From Lycorma delicatula (taxonomy: Eukaryota; Arthropoda; Insecta; Hemiptera; Fulgoridae), in the NCBI RefSeq assembly GCF_047948215.1, contig NC_134465.1, positions 44,378,446 through 44,442,445 of the forward strand: 64,000 bases of DNA, read 5' to 3'. This document shows, one piece after another, positions 44,960 to 56,536 of this stretch; positions within the stretch are counted from its first letter, which is position 1, and each line of letters starts with the position of its first letter. The position numbers and the translations under genes are program-made. Below the pieces are notes generated by a model. It saw nothing but the letters and a program-made list of their open reading frames with translations. It did not search any database and was not told the origin of the DNA.

Positions 44960-45785
44960 AAGCATTCTATTCATCGCACAAAAAATTATAATGTTTTTGA
45001 GCGATGCTGTCAGTGTTATGCTCGGGAAGATTAACGGGGTAGCAACACATTTAACTGAACAACACTGTGTAGCACGTAGGGAAGATTTAGGATTAAATGA
45101 TGTACGGAAAAATGTAACTATTATTAGGATGTCGAACTGTGTATACATGTTTCACCATCTAGCATCAAAAATAAAATTTTGAAGAATTAGCTCAAGTGTT
45201 AGAACATGATGTTATATCATTTAAACCGTTAAATGAAGTCACACGGTCATCCAGGTATTTTGCAGTCGGTGCTTTAGTAAAAAATTACGATGTATTAATT
45301 GAGTATTGTAAAAATCAGATAGCAGAATGCGACGACCTTGTTTTAAATATTATGAAAAAATTATAATTCACAATATCGGGAAAAAATATTTGCTCTTAAA
45401 GATGTATAAACAAGCTTACTTCATCGTGCAAATATCTACAAAAAAGTGATTTAACAATTATTGACGCTCACAGGTACGTAAAAATTGCAATTAAATAAAC
45501 TAATAACTCGATATTTGGAGCACGAAATCTTTTGCAGTGACAATGTAAGAGAAATATTTAATGTATGTTCAATTAGAGAGCAGATTTTCAGATGAAGAAT
45601 TAAAAGATCGGCAAACATTTGATAATGAAATTATTATAAATTCAAGAAACAACTTTGATATCGGGAAGCAAAATACAATACAGCTTTCTAAAAAACAAAA
45701 TTCAGAATTTATGGCAAATACAAATTTTGATGTAGATAAAATATGGAACGAATATTCAGAATTGAAATTTACAATTCTGGAGTAA
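44960..45785 (+). pseudogene. hAT-superfamily transposase remnant
   Basis: 44907-45182 reads MFLSDAVSVMLGKINGVATH and HCVARREDLGLNDVRKNVT. This matches the (D)GAxVMxGxxxGVxxxL and HCxAHRE-type blocks of hAT transposases of the ZBED/KIAA1586-like group, where the first D is catalytic. Around 45180-45365, in other frames, VTRSSRYFAVGALVKNYDVL and IEYCKNQIAECDDLVL continue the same type of protein. 45561-45785 (VQLESRFSDEELKDRQTF) may be its helical C-terminal part. Several frameshifts and stops; termini not found. Family assignment is from motif resemblance only. Confidence 0.6.
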
Positions 45786-46040
45786 ACTAAATTTCGACTG
45801 TTCAAGACTTTTAGCGTTACGTTTAGACGTATGTCAAAATTAACTTTGAATTATCTAACGTTTCCTTTCTACATAATATTAATTGTATAAGTTAATGGCA
45901 ATAAATCACATTTTTTAAACGTAAATTGTAGAGAATTTAATTATAAGAATATTGATGTAAATAATGTCAACTGAAAACAAATAAAATTTTAAACATGTCG
46001 ACTTTTATTAACAACAAAACCGATGAAAACTTAGAAGAAA

Positions 46041-46295
46041 ATGTTACAAAAAAAGAAAACAGATGTGTCTAGTAGGTACAATAATTTTAGACCTAAGGAA
46101 AACAAGTTGGCAACACTGAATTATTTCGTCACAATTCGTTTAAATACTACTCATTGTTGTCAGTTAATTGTTGGTAATGTGTTAAATAACCTTTCGCTGA
46201 TAAATCGTGTTTGCAGTATTACGTCGAATTCTTACCGTAAAAATTTCAGAAAACTGTTAAAAAGTGTAATTTTGTATTCATTTTACAGTGCATAA
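46041..46295 (+). CDS. small unrecognised ORF inside the long-TIR element
   Basis: The frame of 84 codons (SSRYNNFRPKENKLATLNYF, VTIRLNTTHCCQLIVGNVLN, RKNFRKLLKSVILYSFYSA) continues, one frameshift away, an upstream start MSTFINNKTDENLEENV that lies partly within the left TIR (ATG at 45995). The break is at an A run, 7 A here and 8 A in copy 1 at 30013, so both copies are shifted at the same homopolymer. Restoring the frame would give a protein of about 100 aa. No family is recognised; it is basic and has no obvious catalytic motif. Confidence 0.35.
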   Translation: MLQKKKTDVSSRYNNFRPKENKLATLNYFVTIRLNTTHCCQLIVGNVLNNLSLINRVCSITSNSYRKNFRKLLKSVILYSFYSA

Positions 46296-46300
46296 AAATA

Positions 46301-46678
46301 TTGCTGGAAAATATCCCCTTAGCAAAACGAATTGAAATGTATTACCAACTTGGTGGAGCTCCTACAAATTTCACTGATGAAGTAAGGCAATATCTTGAAG
46401 AAAAGTTTGCTGGTAAATGGATAGGACATGGAGGGCCGGTTAATTGGCCACCGAGATCCCCAGACCTCACTCCGTTGGATTATTGTTTGTGGGGATGGTT
46501 GAAAAATGAGGTTTACAAGGAAAAAGTAGACACACGCGATGAACTGATCGCTCGCATTCTCAACGCTGCAGCTATAATCAAGGAACACAAAGATACTGTT
46601 GGATTGGCAACACAAAATCTAGTACAACGCGTTGAAAAGTGCATTGAACACAACGGTGGCATTTTTGAAAGTTATTAA
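46301..46678 (+). pseudogene. DD41D-type transposase C-terminal fragment, copy 2
   Basis: The 125-codon frame is open to its natural end (CIEHNGGIFESY). It has WIGHGGPVNWPPRSPDLTPL and DYCLWGWLKNEVYKE with the third acidic residue. The second catalytic aspartate is replaced by glycine (YQLGGAPTNF against YQLDGAPTNF in copy 1). Copy 1 has the aspartate but an internal stop. Neither copy has the N-terminal half. Confidence 0.87.
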
Positions 46679-46965
46679 ACCATATGAAATACTACTTGTA
46701 AGCCGCATTTTATCATTATCATAAAAAAAACAGTAAGTGTTCTTTCTTCCTCCAAATATTTTCTATTGTACATAACGAAAAAGTTTTTTCAATCTGTTAC
46801 AAATTAATCTGTTTTGTTGTTAATAAAAGTCGACATGTTTAAAATATTATTTGTTTTCTGTTGACATTATTTACATCAATCTTTTTATAATTAAATTCTC
46901 TACTATTTATGTTTAAAAAATGTACGATTTATTGCCAATTTAACAACGTTTTTGTACATCAAACG

Positions 46966-47290
46966 TAAAAAAATGTGTTTTTGACTCTATTTTTGGCGTT
47001 TTACATGGGATATCTTAGAAACTAAGAGAGATGCAGTTCTAGGACTTATTTTTTTCGATTTCCCAGCTCAATAACCATAAGAAACAATTGAGTTTGTCCC
47101 TTAATTGACCTTCCCAGAATTTCAGAAAGCCTTAATTTACCCGTAGAAACTGAAACTCGGGCGATATCTTTCACCCTGTACAACTCGCTAACCAGGCGTT
47201 TTCGGACCTATGTTTATATGAATTTTTTTCTTATTTTTAGCCTCTAGAATGAGTTGTCAAAGTACTGTCCTATCCTCCTGAATCATTCTG
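46966..47290. repeat. right-flank segment of long-TIR copy 2
   Basis: It is homologous to 30942-31267 and ends at GAATCATTCTG followed by TA. Confidence 0.78.
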
Positions 47291-47292
47291 TA

Positions 47293-47993
47293 TATAAAAA
47301 AAAGGAGTTGATTTCTTTTAAATGTAAGATTAAGGACGCCATAGGAATACAAAAAAATCTAGTTCGGCATAAAATTTCTATTTATTGCAAGGGTGGTTTT
47401 TATGTTTTTCTTTTGTACTCTCGATTATCCTGTTATTATATTATTCCAAAATGTAGTTATATCAACGAGACGGTATGACCAATTTTAAAAATTCAAACGT
47501 CTTATTTTTTATCATTTTGAGTGTTAACGTTTGCATAAAAAAATATGTACGCTGGATCATTCGGTTATCCGTTATATTTCCGAAATTTGCTAATATCTCC
47601 GGAAAGGTACGACCAATTTAAAAAATTCAAACAACGTATTTGACAGCAGTACAAGGTCTAACGTTAAAATTATGAAATTGAAATAAGAAATCGAAATGAA
47701 AAATTAAAATGCCGGAAAAATAAATAGTAAACATTTTTTAAAAACAGTAATTTTTCGTAAGACGCAATAAATTTGAGGCACGCAAAAATGAGTCGTGTCT
47801 TGAAAAAATTTTTAAGACTACAAAAAGAAAACTTTCAAGACTACAAAAATAAAACGCACACATTTGGCTGTACCTCATGGGTTATGTGAAAAACAATTAC
47901 AATTATTTTGTAAAATTTTGGTGAATTTTATAACTAAATTTTAAAGTTATGTAATTTTACACGATTACAATAAATAAATCTGTTTTCAAAAAC
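47293..47993. other. AT-rich stretch, no gene recognised
   Basis: Nothing supported on either strand. Confidence 0.5.
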
Positions 47994-49307
47994 TAAGAGC
48001 ATTTCATAATGTTCTTTTTCAGTTTCGAAAATTCATTAACAAAAAACTATTTTACTCATACGAATAAAACAAGTACTGTACGAAAGAGTACTTCAAATAG
48101 TTTTTTCACATATTCTAGGCAGTTAGTAAACCATTTGCTCGCTAGGGCTCGACAGTAGAGAAAATGGCTGCCACGGGAAGCGAGAAGTCGTTTTGAGTGT
48201 TAGAATTTCACTTGTCAAAGTCAATAATTTCTGTGCAACGTGCGTTTCGGTTGAAATTTCATAAGGAGCCACCAAGTGACAATTCAGTTCGTGCATGGTA
48301 TAAACAATTCGGTGAAACTGGTTGCTTGTGCAAGAAAAAATCAACCTCAGAAGTGAATGTCGGACTTGTGCGTGCAAGTTTCATTCGCAGCCCGTCAAAA
48401 TCGACTGCGGCTCAGACAGAGAATTAGGAATTCCGAAAACAATAGTGTGGAGAGTTCTCCGTAAACGTTTATTATGCAAACCGTACAGTCTTCAATTAAT
48501 CCAGCGTCTTTCTGATGGAGATAAAAAACGTAGGTTCGATTTTTGTTTACAGTTACAGGAAAAGATGTTGTTAGATAAAGGTTTTGTAAACAAGATAATT
48601 TTCAGCGATGAAGCTACATTCCATATTAGCGGCAAAGTAAACCGTCATAACATGCGAGTTTGAGGAACTGAAAACCTACATTTTTATGTGGAACACATTC
48701 GGGATTCTCCGAAAGTAAACGTTTTTTTTGCGATCTCTCGTGAGGCAGTGTATGGGCCGTTCTTTTTTATGGAAACGACAGTAACCGGCATGATATACCT
48801 GGATGTGATACAATTATGGCTTATGCTTCAGCTACTCAACCACTTCATTTTCCAGCAAGATAGTTGTCCTGCCCGTTTTCATAACGAAAAGTACCTTAAC
48901 GCAACGTTAACTCGGGACTGGATAGAACGTGCTTCTGAAGAAGACCAACACATTATGCTGCGGCCACCAAGATCACCAGACTTCACACCATGTTATTTCT
49001 TTCTCTGGGGTTACGTGAAAGATAAGGTGTTTCCCAACAATGCCGCACGATATCGATGAGCTAAAGGATCGCATAATCAGTGCAATCAACTCTATCGAAA
49101 ATGACATGTTAGAACGAGTTTGGCAAGAGCTAGACTTTCGTGTTGATGTGTGCCGTGTCACCAGAGGAGCACATATTGAACATTTATAGATTTTAACAAA
49201 AAACTGTTTGAGTTCCTGCATCACCTCGTACAACTTTCATTTAAATAAGTGAAATACTTTTTTTTACTGAATGTTTGTAACTCCTAAGAACATTATGAAA
49301 CGCCCTG
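47994..49307 (+). mobile_element. Tc1/mariner-superfamily transposon, third family
   Basis: The inverted termini share GAGCATTTCATAATGTTCTT (47997 onward) and, reverse-complemented from the right end at 49307, GGGCGTTTCATAATGTTCTT. The right flank is TA (49308-49309) leading into (AT)n; the left flank is not a clear TA. The length is about 1.31 kb. The transposase has a stop and two frameshifts. Confidence 0.83.
48197..49188 (+). pseudogene. Tc1/mariner transposase (DD41D-like), inactive
   Basis: Open parts: 48197-48427 (SVQRAFRLKFHKEPPSDNSV, the N-terminal DNA-binding region), 48322-48663 (ELGIPKTIVWRVLRKRL, IIFSDEATFHISGKVNRHNM with the first aspartate, then a stop at 48661), and 48688-49059 (FQQDSCPARF with the second aspartate, RPPRSPDFTPCYFFLWGYVK). 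In PCYFF the expected third catalytic aspartate is tyrosine. A frameshift near 49045 precedes the C-terminus (DVCRVTRGAHIEHL). It is related to the element at 52771 but with different termini. Confidence 0.87.
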
Positions 49308-49309
49308 TA

Positions 49310-50486
49310 TATATATATATATATATATATATCTTCTTAGATTAAACCAAATAAAGGATCAAAACTGTTATATAATTCAATTAGAACTTTTTAATTAATC
49401 TTCAATTTTTACATTAATTTTTCCCAAATCATATACAATCGAATGTTATTTCCAAATCTAATAAACACAAATGATTTAAATAATTTATAAATTATTCCAT
49501 ATATAGAATGTACAAGAAAAATACCATTTTTTAAAGGTAAAAATTAATAAATTAACAAAAAACACCATGAAAATAAAAACACAAAATCATGAAATTTAAA
49601 AGCAAAAAAGTCAAACAAAGTTTAAATAACGAAGAAAAGAAACGTAACCCCATTTAATAATAATTATTATTCTTATGAAAAATAAACAAACTGATAATAT
49701 TTCTTTACCGTAACAACAGTAATAATAACGAACAGAAAAGAAAGAATCATAAAATATAATAGTAAAATAGAAAATAATTTTCCCAGATGAGTAAAAAGGG
49801 AGAAATTTGAAGAAAAACAAGAAAAAAAACGAGTTACAATTTAACTACAGAAAAGGAGTGAGATGCTAATGTGCCCTAGGCGCTTATATCATTTGAAACT
49901 GCTATAAAAATTTTCATTTCTCACGTACTTTATATTTGTTCATTTATATTACACGGTGACTTCGTTTCATTCAACTTATTTTAAGTAATGTAGGCTATCT
50001 ACGGATACGCACTCGTATAAAACTGAAACTGTTATTATCTCAAAGCCAACATTATAAATGTAAAATATTCTACATTATTCTAAGTAAATAATTGTATTAT
50101 ATACGGTAAAGTTTAATTATTAGATATTTCATTAAGATAAAAATTTAACTAAACTCCTAATATTCTGGATTACTTTTTTTAATATAAATTATTGCCGTCC
50201 GTGTATAATGTAACTGAGCGAGAATGAGGTAACAAACACGCATGCTTTATTGGTAGAAAGATGAATGATTCATCATTTCCTATTATGACTGGTCCCCCAC
50301 CATCCAGTTACTTGCCGTCAGTCACCGCCCTCATATTTTATTCTCGTATGTTTTATTATAAGAATAACTTCCCGTAATAAATTTCGTACTCTCGTTAAAA
50401 TTCTTCAAACGAACAAAATCAATTTAAATTCACCTACGAAGCTATTTGTATATTTAATCGGTTATTATAATGTAATTATTTTTACT
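49310..50486. other. AT-rich stretch, no gene recognised
   Basis: Starts with an (AT)n run. No coding region or repeat seen. Confidence 0.5.
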
Positions 50487-50965
50487 TTCCCGATTAGATA
50501 GCACTATAGCAGAGCTATAACTTTAGAAGGAAAAGTACTGTGATCGGTCCAATTTGGGCATATGAGGTTTTCATCGGATATTGACGTTTTGACACCTAAG
50601 AAACTCAAAAAAACCGGATAGAAATTTTTCTGATGTTAATGTTCGTAAGTATATGAGTGTGTTCGGTATTGGCCTCTAAATCACCTTACATATCCAGAAC
50701 TACTGGACCTATTTTGACCAAAACTTGGTCAGATTACTTCTATATATGACATTGATGCCATTAAATTTTCAACTTAAAAGGTCAAAGGGGTGAGACTGTA
50801 GAGCAAGGTCACCTTCAGTATTTTTAAATTTCGCCTGATTACGGTCGTATTTTTCTTAGGCATATTTGTTAACAAATACAAAAAAAAACAGTATTTGCAA
50901 AAAAATTTGTTTTTTCAAAATCCCATCCTTAACCTAAAAAATGCTCTAAACTAGTGGCTAAGTGG
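50487..50965 (+). repeat. dispersed repeat B, third copy
   Basis: CCGATTAGATAGCACTATAG, GGCATATGAGGTTTTCATCG, AGAACTACTGGACCTATTTT, CTTCTATATATGACATTGAT and GTAGAGCAAGGTCACC are collinear with 32281-32735. The copy is slightly longer at its 3' side. Confidence 0.8.
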
Positions 50966-51364
50966 GCATACTGTGTCAATAGTACCTCCTGTCACCACAA
51001 GCAGCGCTAGTTTCACAATCAGTCATCTTGGAATTTCCCTATTGTAAATTTCCTTATCCTCTTCCTCTTGGATGGGAAATTTGAAATTCGACAGGATTGT
51101 TGACCAAATTATTTTTTATACTTTAAATATTAATTATTAATTTTATCACAAAATAATCAAAAAATGATAAATTATGATTGTAATACAATAAAATCGGTAA
51201 GATTTTAAACAAAAATTAATATTCAATATTCTGTCAATCAGCGGTCACACTAAAGAGAGTTTATCTAGTTATACATTTCTCACCGTTATTTTTTATTCGA
51301 TATAACGTGTATAAAATTTTATTTTCATGTTTTACATAAAAATTCAGTTTTTTTCTCTCTCTAC

Positions 51365-52135
51365 ATCCTCGAGCCGGACATCCAATTAAGTATATTCGGC
51401 TCGGGGACGTGTCCTTGCGACTCTAAAGTGGGCCTCCCCATTCACCGGTTATCAACCCGGCACAGCAGGTCAGCCCCCCGGTTCCAGATCTTTTAATTTA
51501 ATTGCCAGCCTCTAATCTCCGACGGAAGAAACCAGGCCCGGCAATGCCGTTCTCAGCCCCCCGCCGGAGACCGGGTTTCAGTCTTTTCTTTTGCCAGCCT
51601 CAAACCGACGGAACAGGAGCTGAAGCGTATCCGGGAACCCATACCGCCGGCCGGGTCTCGGTCTTTTCATTAATTCGCACCTAACGGACCCCAGGAGTCC
51701 CCGCTCCTTCACGGGAATCCACACACCAGGGGATGTGAGCCCTCAGGAACGGGGTTTTCCGCCCTGCCCTGCTATAAACTAAAACCCTCAGTATTCCAGT
51801 CATCTTGCATCACCTTATTTTATTCTGAGAACAAATATTGCAAGATTATGAAAGTTCCCGGACATACCCAAGAGCCACTCCAAGAGCTGCTCCGTTAGGG
51901 TACGTATCAGTCCTGCATTTATACGATGTTTCTCCCATCGCATGCACACGAAAATTCGTGTGTTTGGGATCGTCAACCGCATCGCAATAACAGCAGATGG
52001 GTGACTCTTTCCTGCCAAACCTATGCAGGTATTGTTCAAACAAACCATGTCCCGATATGAGTTGCGTTGTGTGGTAATCTAATTCGCCATGAGAGCGATC
52101 TAGCGAAGCAACCAGGTCCGGGATATTCTCGGAGC
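51365..52135 (-). mobile_element. R1-like LINE, 3' end fragment with GC-rich UTR
   Basis: On the minus strand the coding end (about 51846-52130) reads TTQLISGHGLFEQYLHRFGR and ESPICCYCDAVDDPKHTNFR. The GHG.F..YLHR.GR and CxxC..VDD..HT..  arrangement is the post-RT region found at the end of R1/I-type LINE proteins. A frameshift near 51945 follows. Below it lies a GC-rich 3' untranslated region (51365-51790), which contrasts sharply with the flanking AT-rich DNA. RT and endonuclease are absent, and no target duplication was recognised. Confidence 0.75.
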
Positions 52136-52768
52136 TGGAAAAAATACATTTTTCAGTACGTTAACTTCATGTATACAAACTAACATTTATTTCGTATTTA
52201 GTTTTTTTTCAGTTAGTAAGCCTGCAAAATGAAAAAAAAAAAAACATTTTATATTCATAGAATTACCCGAACGTTTACGTTCATAATTAAGTATAATATT
52301 TATTTTTTTTTAGATATTTATTATTTGTATCTCATAAATAGAGTCATTAAAACAGTGATCATAAAAATAGGTTTTTCTAGTATTATTCAAGTATGTTGAT
52401 AATAATAAATTCTTCTCTCTATATTTAACATTGAGTTATGACGGAGGGTTGGACGGATAAGCAACGTGCGTATAATAGCGATAATTTAAAAGCTAATTAA
52501 CAGTTGTTTTGACGCCACTTCTATAATCATTAGAATGATTGAGTTGTAAACTAATGCTATTAAAATCTGAGCGTAAATTTTTAAATACAAAAACTATTAC
52601 AGTATTGAACAATAGACCTTCTGATAAATAAATGTACGTGACCCCTAAACACATATACGCTAGGATATTATGTTACGAAATCTAAAACCGGACAACCGTT
52701 GTTACAACGTTTTATTTAGCGTGTCAAACATCGCTATTTAGATGACACTTCGTAAGTTTTCTTACAAA
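52136..52768. other. AT-rich stretch, no gene recognised
   Basis: Nothing supported. Confidence 0.5.
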
Positions 52769-52770
52769 TA

Positions 52771-54105
52771 CAGAGTTATCATAAAAGAATGGTGCGGTTT
52801 CAGTAATTCATAAGATTGTAGGGAAATTTCTAGATGTTATATTGGTATCCCTGAAAGCCTCCAACCCAAAAAAGTTTGTTTATCAGCAGTTGTAACCACA
52901 ACATCAGTTCTTGTATTGTTGTTGCGGTGAGTTTAGTGAGTTACTATGTTCTCGGATAAAGACAAAGCAAAGTGTGTTTTATTGATGGATGAATTAAAAT
53001 CCGTAATTTTAGAACAACGTGCGTTTCGACGTGAATTCGGAAGAGATCCGCCACACAAAAATAACATAACACGCTGGTTCAAACGATTCGAAGAAACCGG
53101 ATCGGTTAAGGAACAGAAATCAACCCGCAGACAAAGTGTACCAGACGAAACGATTGAAGTAATTAGACAATCGGCAATTAGAAGTCCTGGGAAGTCCATC
53201 CCCCGTCGAAGCGTCGAATTACGTATTACAAAATCAACAGTTCACAAAGTTTTACATAAAAAACTGAAATTACACGCTTATAAAATCCAGATACTGCAGG
53301 AATTGAAACCCGATGTTGGTGTAAAACGTTACAATTTCGCTGTTGAAATGTCGGACAGAAAAAGTGAAAACGAATCATTTTTAGACGATATAATTTTTAC
53401 AGACGAAGCTACATTCCATGTGAATGGATGTGTTAACAGACACGATTCACGAATATGGGGCTCTGAAAATCCACACGCAATTATTGAGAAACAACGCGAT
53501 TCGCCTAAAGTTAATGTTTGGTGTGGTGCGATGAAAAATCGTGTAATATGGCATTTCCTCTTTGCTAAAAAAACAATTAATGGAGTTTTGTATCTTGACA
53601 TGTTAACCGATTATTGCTTTCCTCAGCCGGATGAACTCGAAAACATTCATCGACTTCATTTACAACAAGATGGTGCTCCCCCGCACTTCAATGCGTTGGT
53701 CACGGACGCTTTGAACGAAAAATTTTGAGATCGATGGATAGGCCGGCAAGGACCCGTACTTTAGCCTCCAAAGAGTCCAGACCTAACACCTTGCGATTTT
53801 TTCTTGTCGGGGTACATCAAAAGCGTTGTTTATACACAAAAAATTCGCGACCTAAACCACTTAAAAAACAGGATTAATGAAGCGATGACAACCATTAACG
53901 AAGAAATGTTAACTAATGTTTGGAGAGAAGTTGAGTATCGTTTGGACATTTGTCGAGCGACTAAGGGCGCACATATTGAAATTTATTAATTGTGTAAAAA
54001 AATGTTTGAGACGACAAATTTGAAAAATAAAAAAACAAACTGTAAGTAATTCTGTTTTAATTTAAACCATGTTCAAAACCGCACCATTCTTTTATGATAA
54101 CCCTG
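52771..54105 (+). mobile_element. DD41D-type Tc1/mariner transposon, full-length copy
   Basis: The 1335-bp element has termini CAGAGTTATCATAAAAGAAT on the left and CAGGGTTATCATAAAAGAAT on the right (reverse-complemented); the inverted repeat extends to about 29 bp (GGTGCGGTT). The left flank is TA (52769-52770); the right is CA, probably a mutated TA. It is the full-length relative of the deleted copy at 10354-11475. Confidence 0.94.
52946..53989 (+). pseudogene. Tc1/mariner transposase (DD41D), full length with premature stops
   Basis: The frame starts MFSDKDKAKCVLLMDELKSV and is open to 53728. It has the N-terminal helix-turn-helix pair (QRAFRREFGRDPPHKNNITR; RRSVELRITKSTVHKVLHKK), IIFTDEATFHVNGCVNRHDS (first aspartate), SPKVNVWCGAMKNRVIWHFL, and LQQDGAPPHFNALVTDALNE (second aspartate). 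A TGA at 53726-53728 replaces a glycine codon of the sister copy, and a TAG at 53762-53764 replaces its Trp before PPKSPDLTPCDFFLSG (third aspartate). The frame then continues unchanged to the end GAHIEIY at 53989. The second and third aspartates are 41 residues apart by my count. Only two point stops separate it from an intact frame of about 348 codons. Confidence 0.92.
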
Positions 54106-55730
54106 CAGATTCACATAAAGTTCAATGCAAGCAAAAACTGATATTAAGCTTCCTAATCGTATGACTTTTTGGGATCGATTTTTATAAAAGTTACTTTATT
54201 TACAATACGTAATGAATGATAAATCATATTTCCAATTTTTCAAATATGTGAATAAACAGAACTTTCGATATAAAATGACAGATTACCCTAATGAAATCCA
54301 TTAAGAACCACTGAACAATACGAAGTATTGTTAAAAAATGATGAGAATACTATGATGGTGACAATAGAACAATATGTCTCCCGATTACAAAAAAAATATT
54401 TGTAAATTTAAGTGGGGGAGAAACCTAATCCAGATATCATCAGGATTGGGCGACCAGCTTAATGATTAATATCTAGTTAAACGTTGTTTTAGATCATTTT
54501 ATTTCAAGACACAGCTTTATTCTTTAGCCCGTTTGATCGAAAATGAATCGGTATTTCTTAGTATGCAAATTTTTTCGTATAAAGCTCTTTGAAGAACATG
54601 ATACTCAGTGAACTATCTCATGAAATTTTGAAAAAAATAATTCCTAAGTTATCGTAATTTCCTGTATTACGTCGTATAAATTATCAAAAGACTCGACTTG
54701 AAATTTTAATCGAAATAGTAGCCACTCATTACAGGGAGTAGTATTTAGAACGTAAAATGATTTTAATGTACAGTTAAATTAACTGTTAATTACTAGTAAA
54801 AAGTTCTTTGTTAAATGTATTGAAAAAAAAGTTATATTTTAAAAAGTCGTTTCTTTTATTTGTACATCCAATATAATTATCTTTTAACCTTTATTTTATA
54901 CCGTTAATTATTGAACTCTTTTAATTTGTTGTTTATTATTTATTTATTTACCGCTCAGTAAATAAATACAATTACTTTTTGTTTAATTTGCTTTTTTCAA
55001 CTGATCAGATTAAATAATTTATATAATTTAAGCTGATTAAAAAAGTCGTTACTATAATCTTTTGCATAAATAGTAGTATAATAATTACATTAAATAATAG
55101 TTCAGTTAAATAATAATTGAACAAATTAATAACACAAAAATTCTACGGTTTACGCTACAAAAAAAAATAAGAAAAAGAGTAAAGAAACAGTTCGCTTATC
55201 TTGGAAAACACAGATACAAAAATGAAAATAAAAGTAAACAATTTTCTTCTTGTATAAAATCAGATCAAGTAAAAGGAAAATACATGGAATGACAAAAATA
55301 GATAACGCGGTAAACAGTACGGTATTGCGGATTGCATAAACTTAAAGTAAATTTTGCTCTTTCAATCTAAATAAAAAAAAATATTTTTCTATTTGTATTC
55401 AAAATATTCAGTTCTTGACTATACAAATAATGGGAAAAAAAAAATTACTTATTTATTTTGTATTATTCAAAACATTGCTTTAGATATGAATTTTAATATT
55501 TTATTCTGTGTTGTAATTTTTACACGTAAATTACAAATTATTTGATTTAAGCAGTTTTCGTAAAATATGGAATCGTAGATTATAAAAAAATTTGTACATA
55601 ATTAAAATGTGATCGAAGTAAATTAATTATTCATTATTTTTAATTTCCTAATATTATTATAATTTTTTTTCTTCACTACGTCTGAAACTTAAGAAGAAGT
55701 TTGTCTGAGGATAATGTAAAAACAGTAGCG
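54106..55730. other. AT-rich stretch, no gene recognised
   Basis: No feature supported on either strand. Confidence 0.55.
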
Positions 55731-55809
55731 TATGAAAAATACCATGCTTGATCAGGAATCGAACCGGGGACCTTCGGATGAAAGGCCGAAACACTCCGCC
55801 ACGGAGATA
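55731..55809 (-). repeat. tRNA-like SINE head, family 2
   Basis: On the minus strand TCTCCGTGGCGGAGTGTTTC (A-box region) and CCCCGGTTCGATTCCTGATC (B box) are followed by AAGCATGGTATTTTTCATAC, matching the SINE head and the start of its body. A tRNA gene is unlikely because the acceptor ends do not pair. Confidence 0.75.
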
Positions 55810-56525
55810 GGAATTATTTAATCTTATTACATTAGTACATTTATTTGTTAAAATTTTTATTAAAAGTAAAAAGAAGTGTATTATTTTATAAAACTTGTTT
55901 AATTTAGTTTATAAAACTGTATCTACGAATCGGTTTGTTTTTCTTTCAAGTTTCTTGCTGAGGAAAACTTAATTCATACTTCTTCCGTTTTGTATAGACA
56001 AAAGGTTAAAAAATAAAATTTTTAAATATTTCACATTTTTATAATTGTTTTTTGTTTGGTAATATAAACCAACGATTTACCAATTCTTTTTTAATACCCC
56101 AGTATAATGCAATTTTTCCCACTATGAAAAATAATGTATTCAATAAGTTGAAACTAATTTGGATACACAATAATTTTTTAATATTAAATAAAATTATTGA
56201 ATACCTACACATTTGGCCATCTCTGTAGGTATTCAATTCGATGAATTGAACACAAATATTTTTATATTCGCGATTTCGCTCCCTAATGGTACTGGAGAAA
56301 GGATCGACCAAAATTTTAGGTATCAGGAGTATTCAAAATATCGATGTTTCATTATCATCTTAGTCCAGAAAAATATTAAAAAAAGTATTAGAAATTTTCA
56401 GATGTATATAGGTAGGAAATGTATATTGGGCTGATCTTTTTTTAAAAAAAAAGGGGAGGAGGACAAACGGAACACGATTTAACATTTTTAGATATATTTT
56501 TAATATATGTTATTAAAAATATCAT
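55810..56525. other. AT-rich stretch, no gene recognised
   Basis: Nothing supported. TTAATACCCCAGTATAATGC and its neighbours (56091-56135) loosely resemble 29205-29245, so a minor unclassified repeat is possible. Confidence 0.4.
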
Positions 56526-56536
56526 AAGGTAGCTGT

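Larger units (their letters stand above)
45893..46965 (+). mobile_element. long-TIR element, copy 2, left end truncated
   Basis: It is collinear with 29842-30941 from about GGCAATAAATCAC (45897) to the right TIR end CATCAAACG/TA (46965). The outer 50 or so bases of the left TIR are missing or replaced. The shared right-flank segment continues to 47290, as in copy 1. Confidence 0.87.

Noticed and set aside
55731..55809. A functional tRNA gene
   Set aside because: A and B boxes are present, but the acceptor ends do not pair and the sequence continues into the SINE body shared with other copies.
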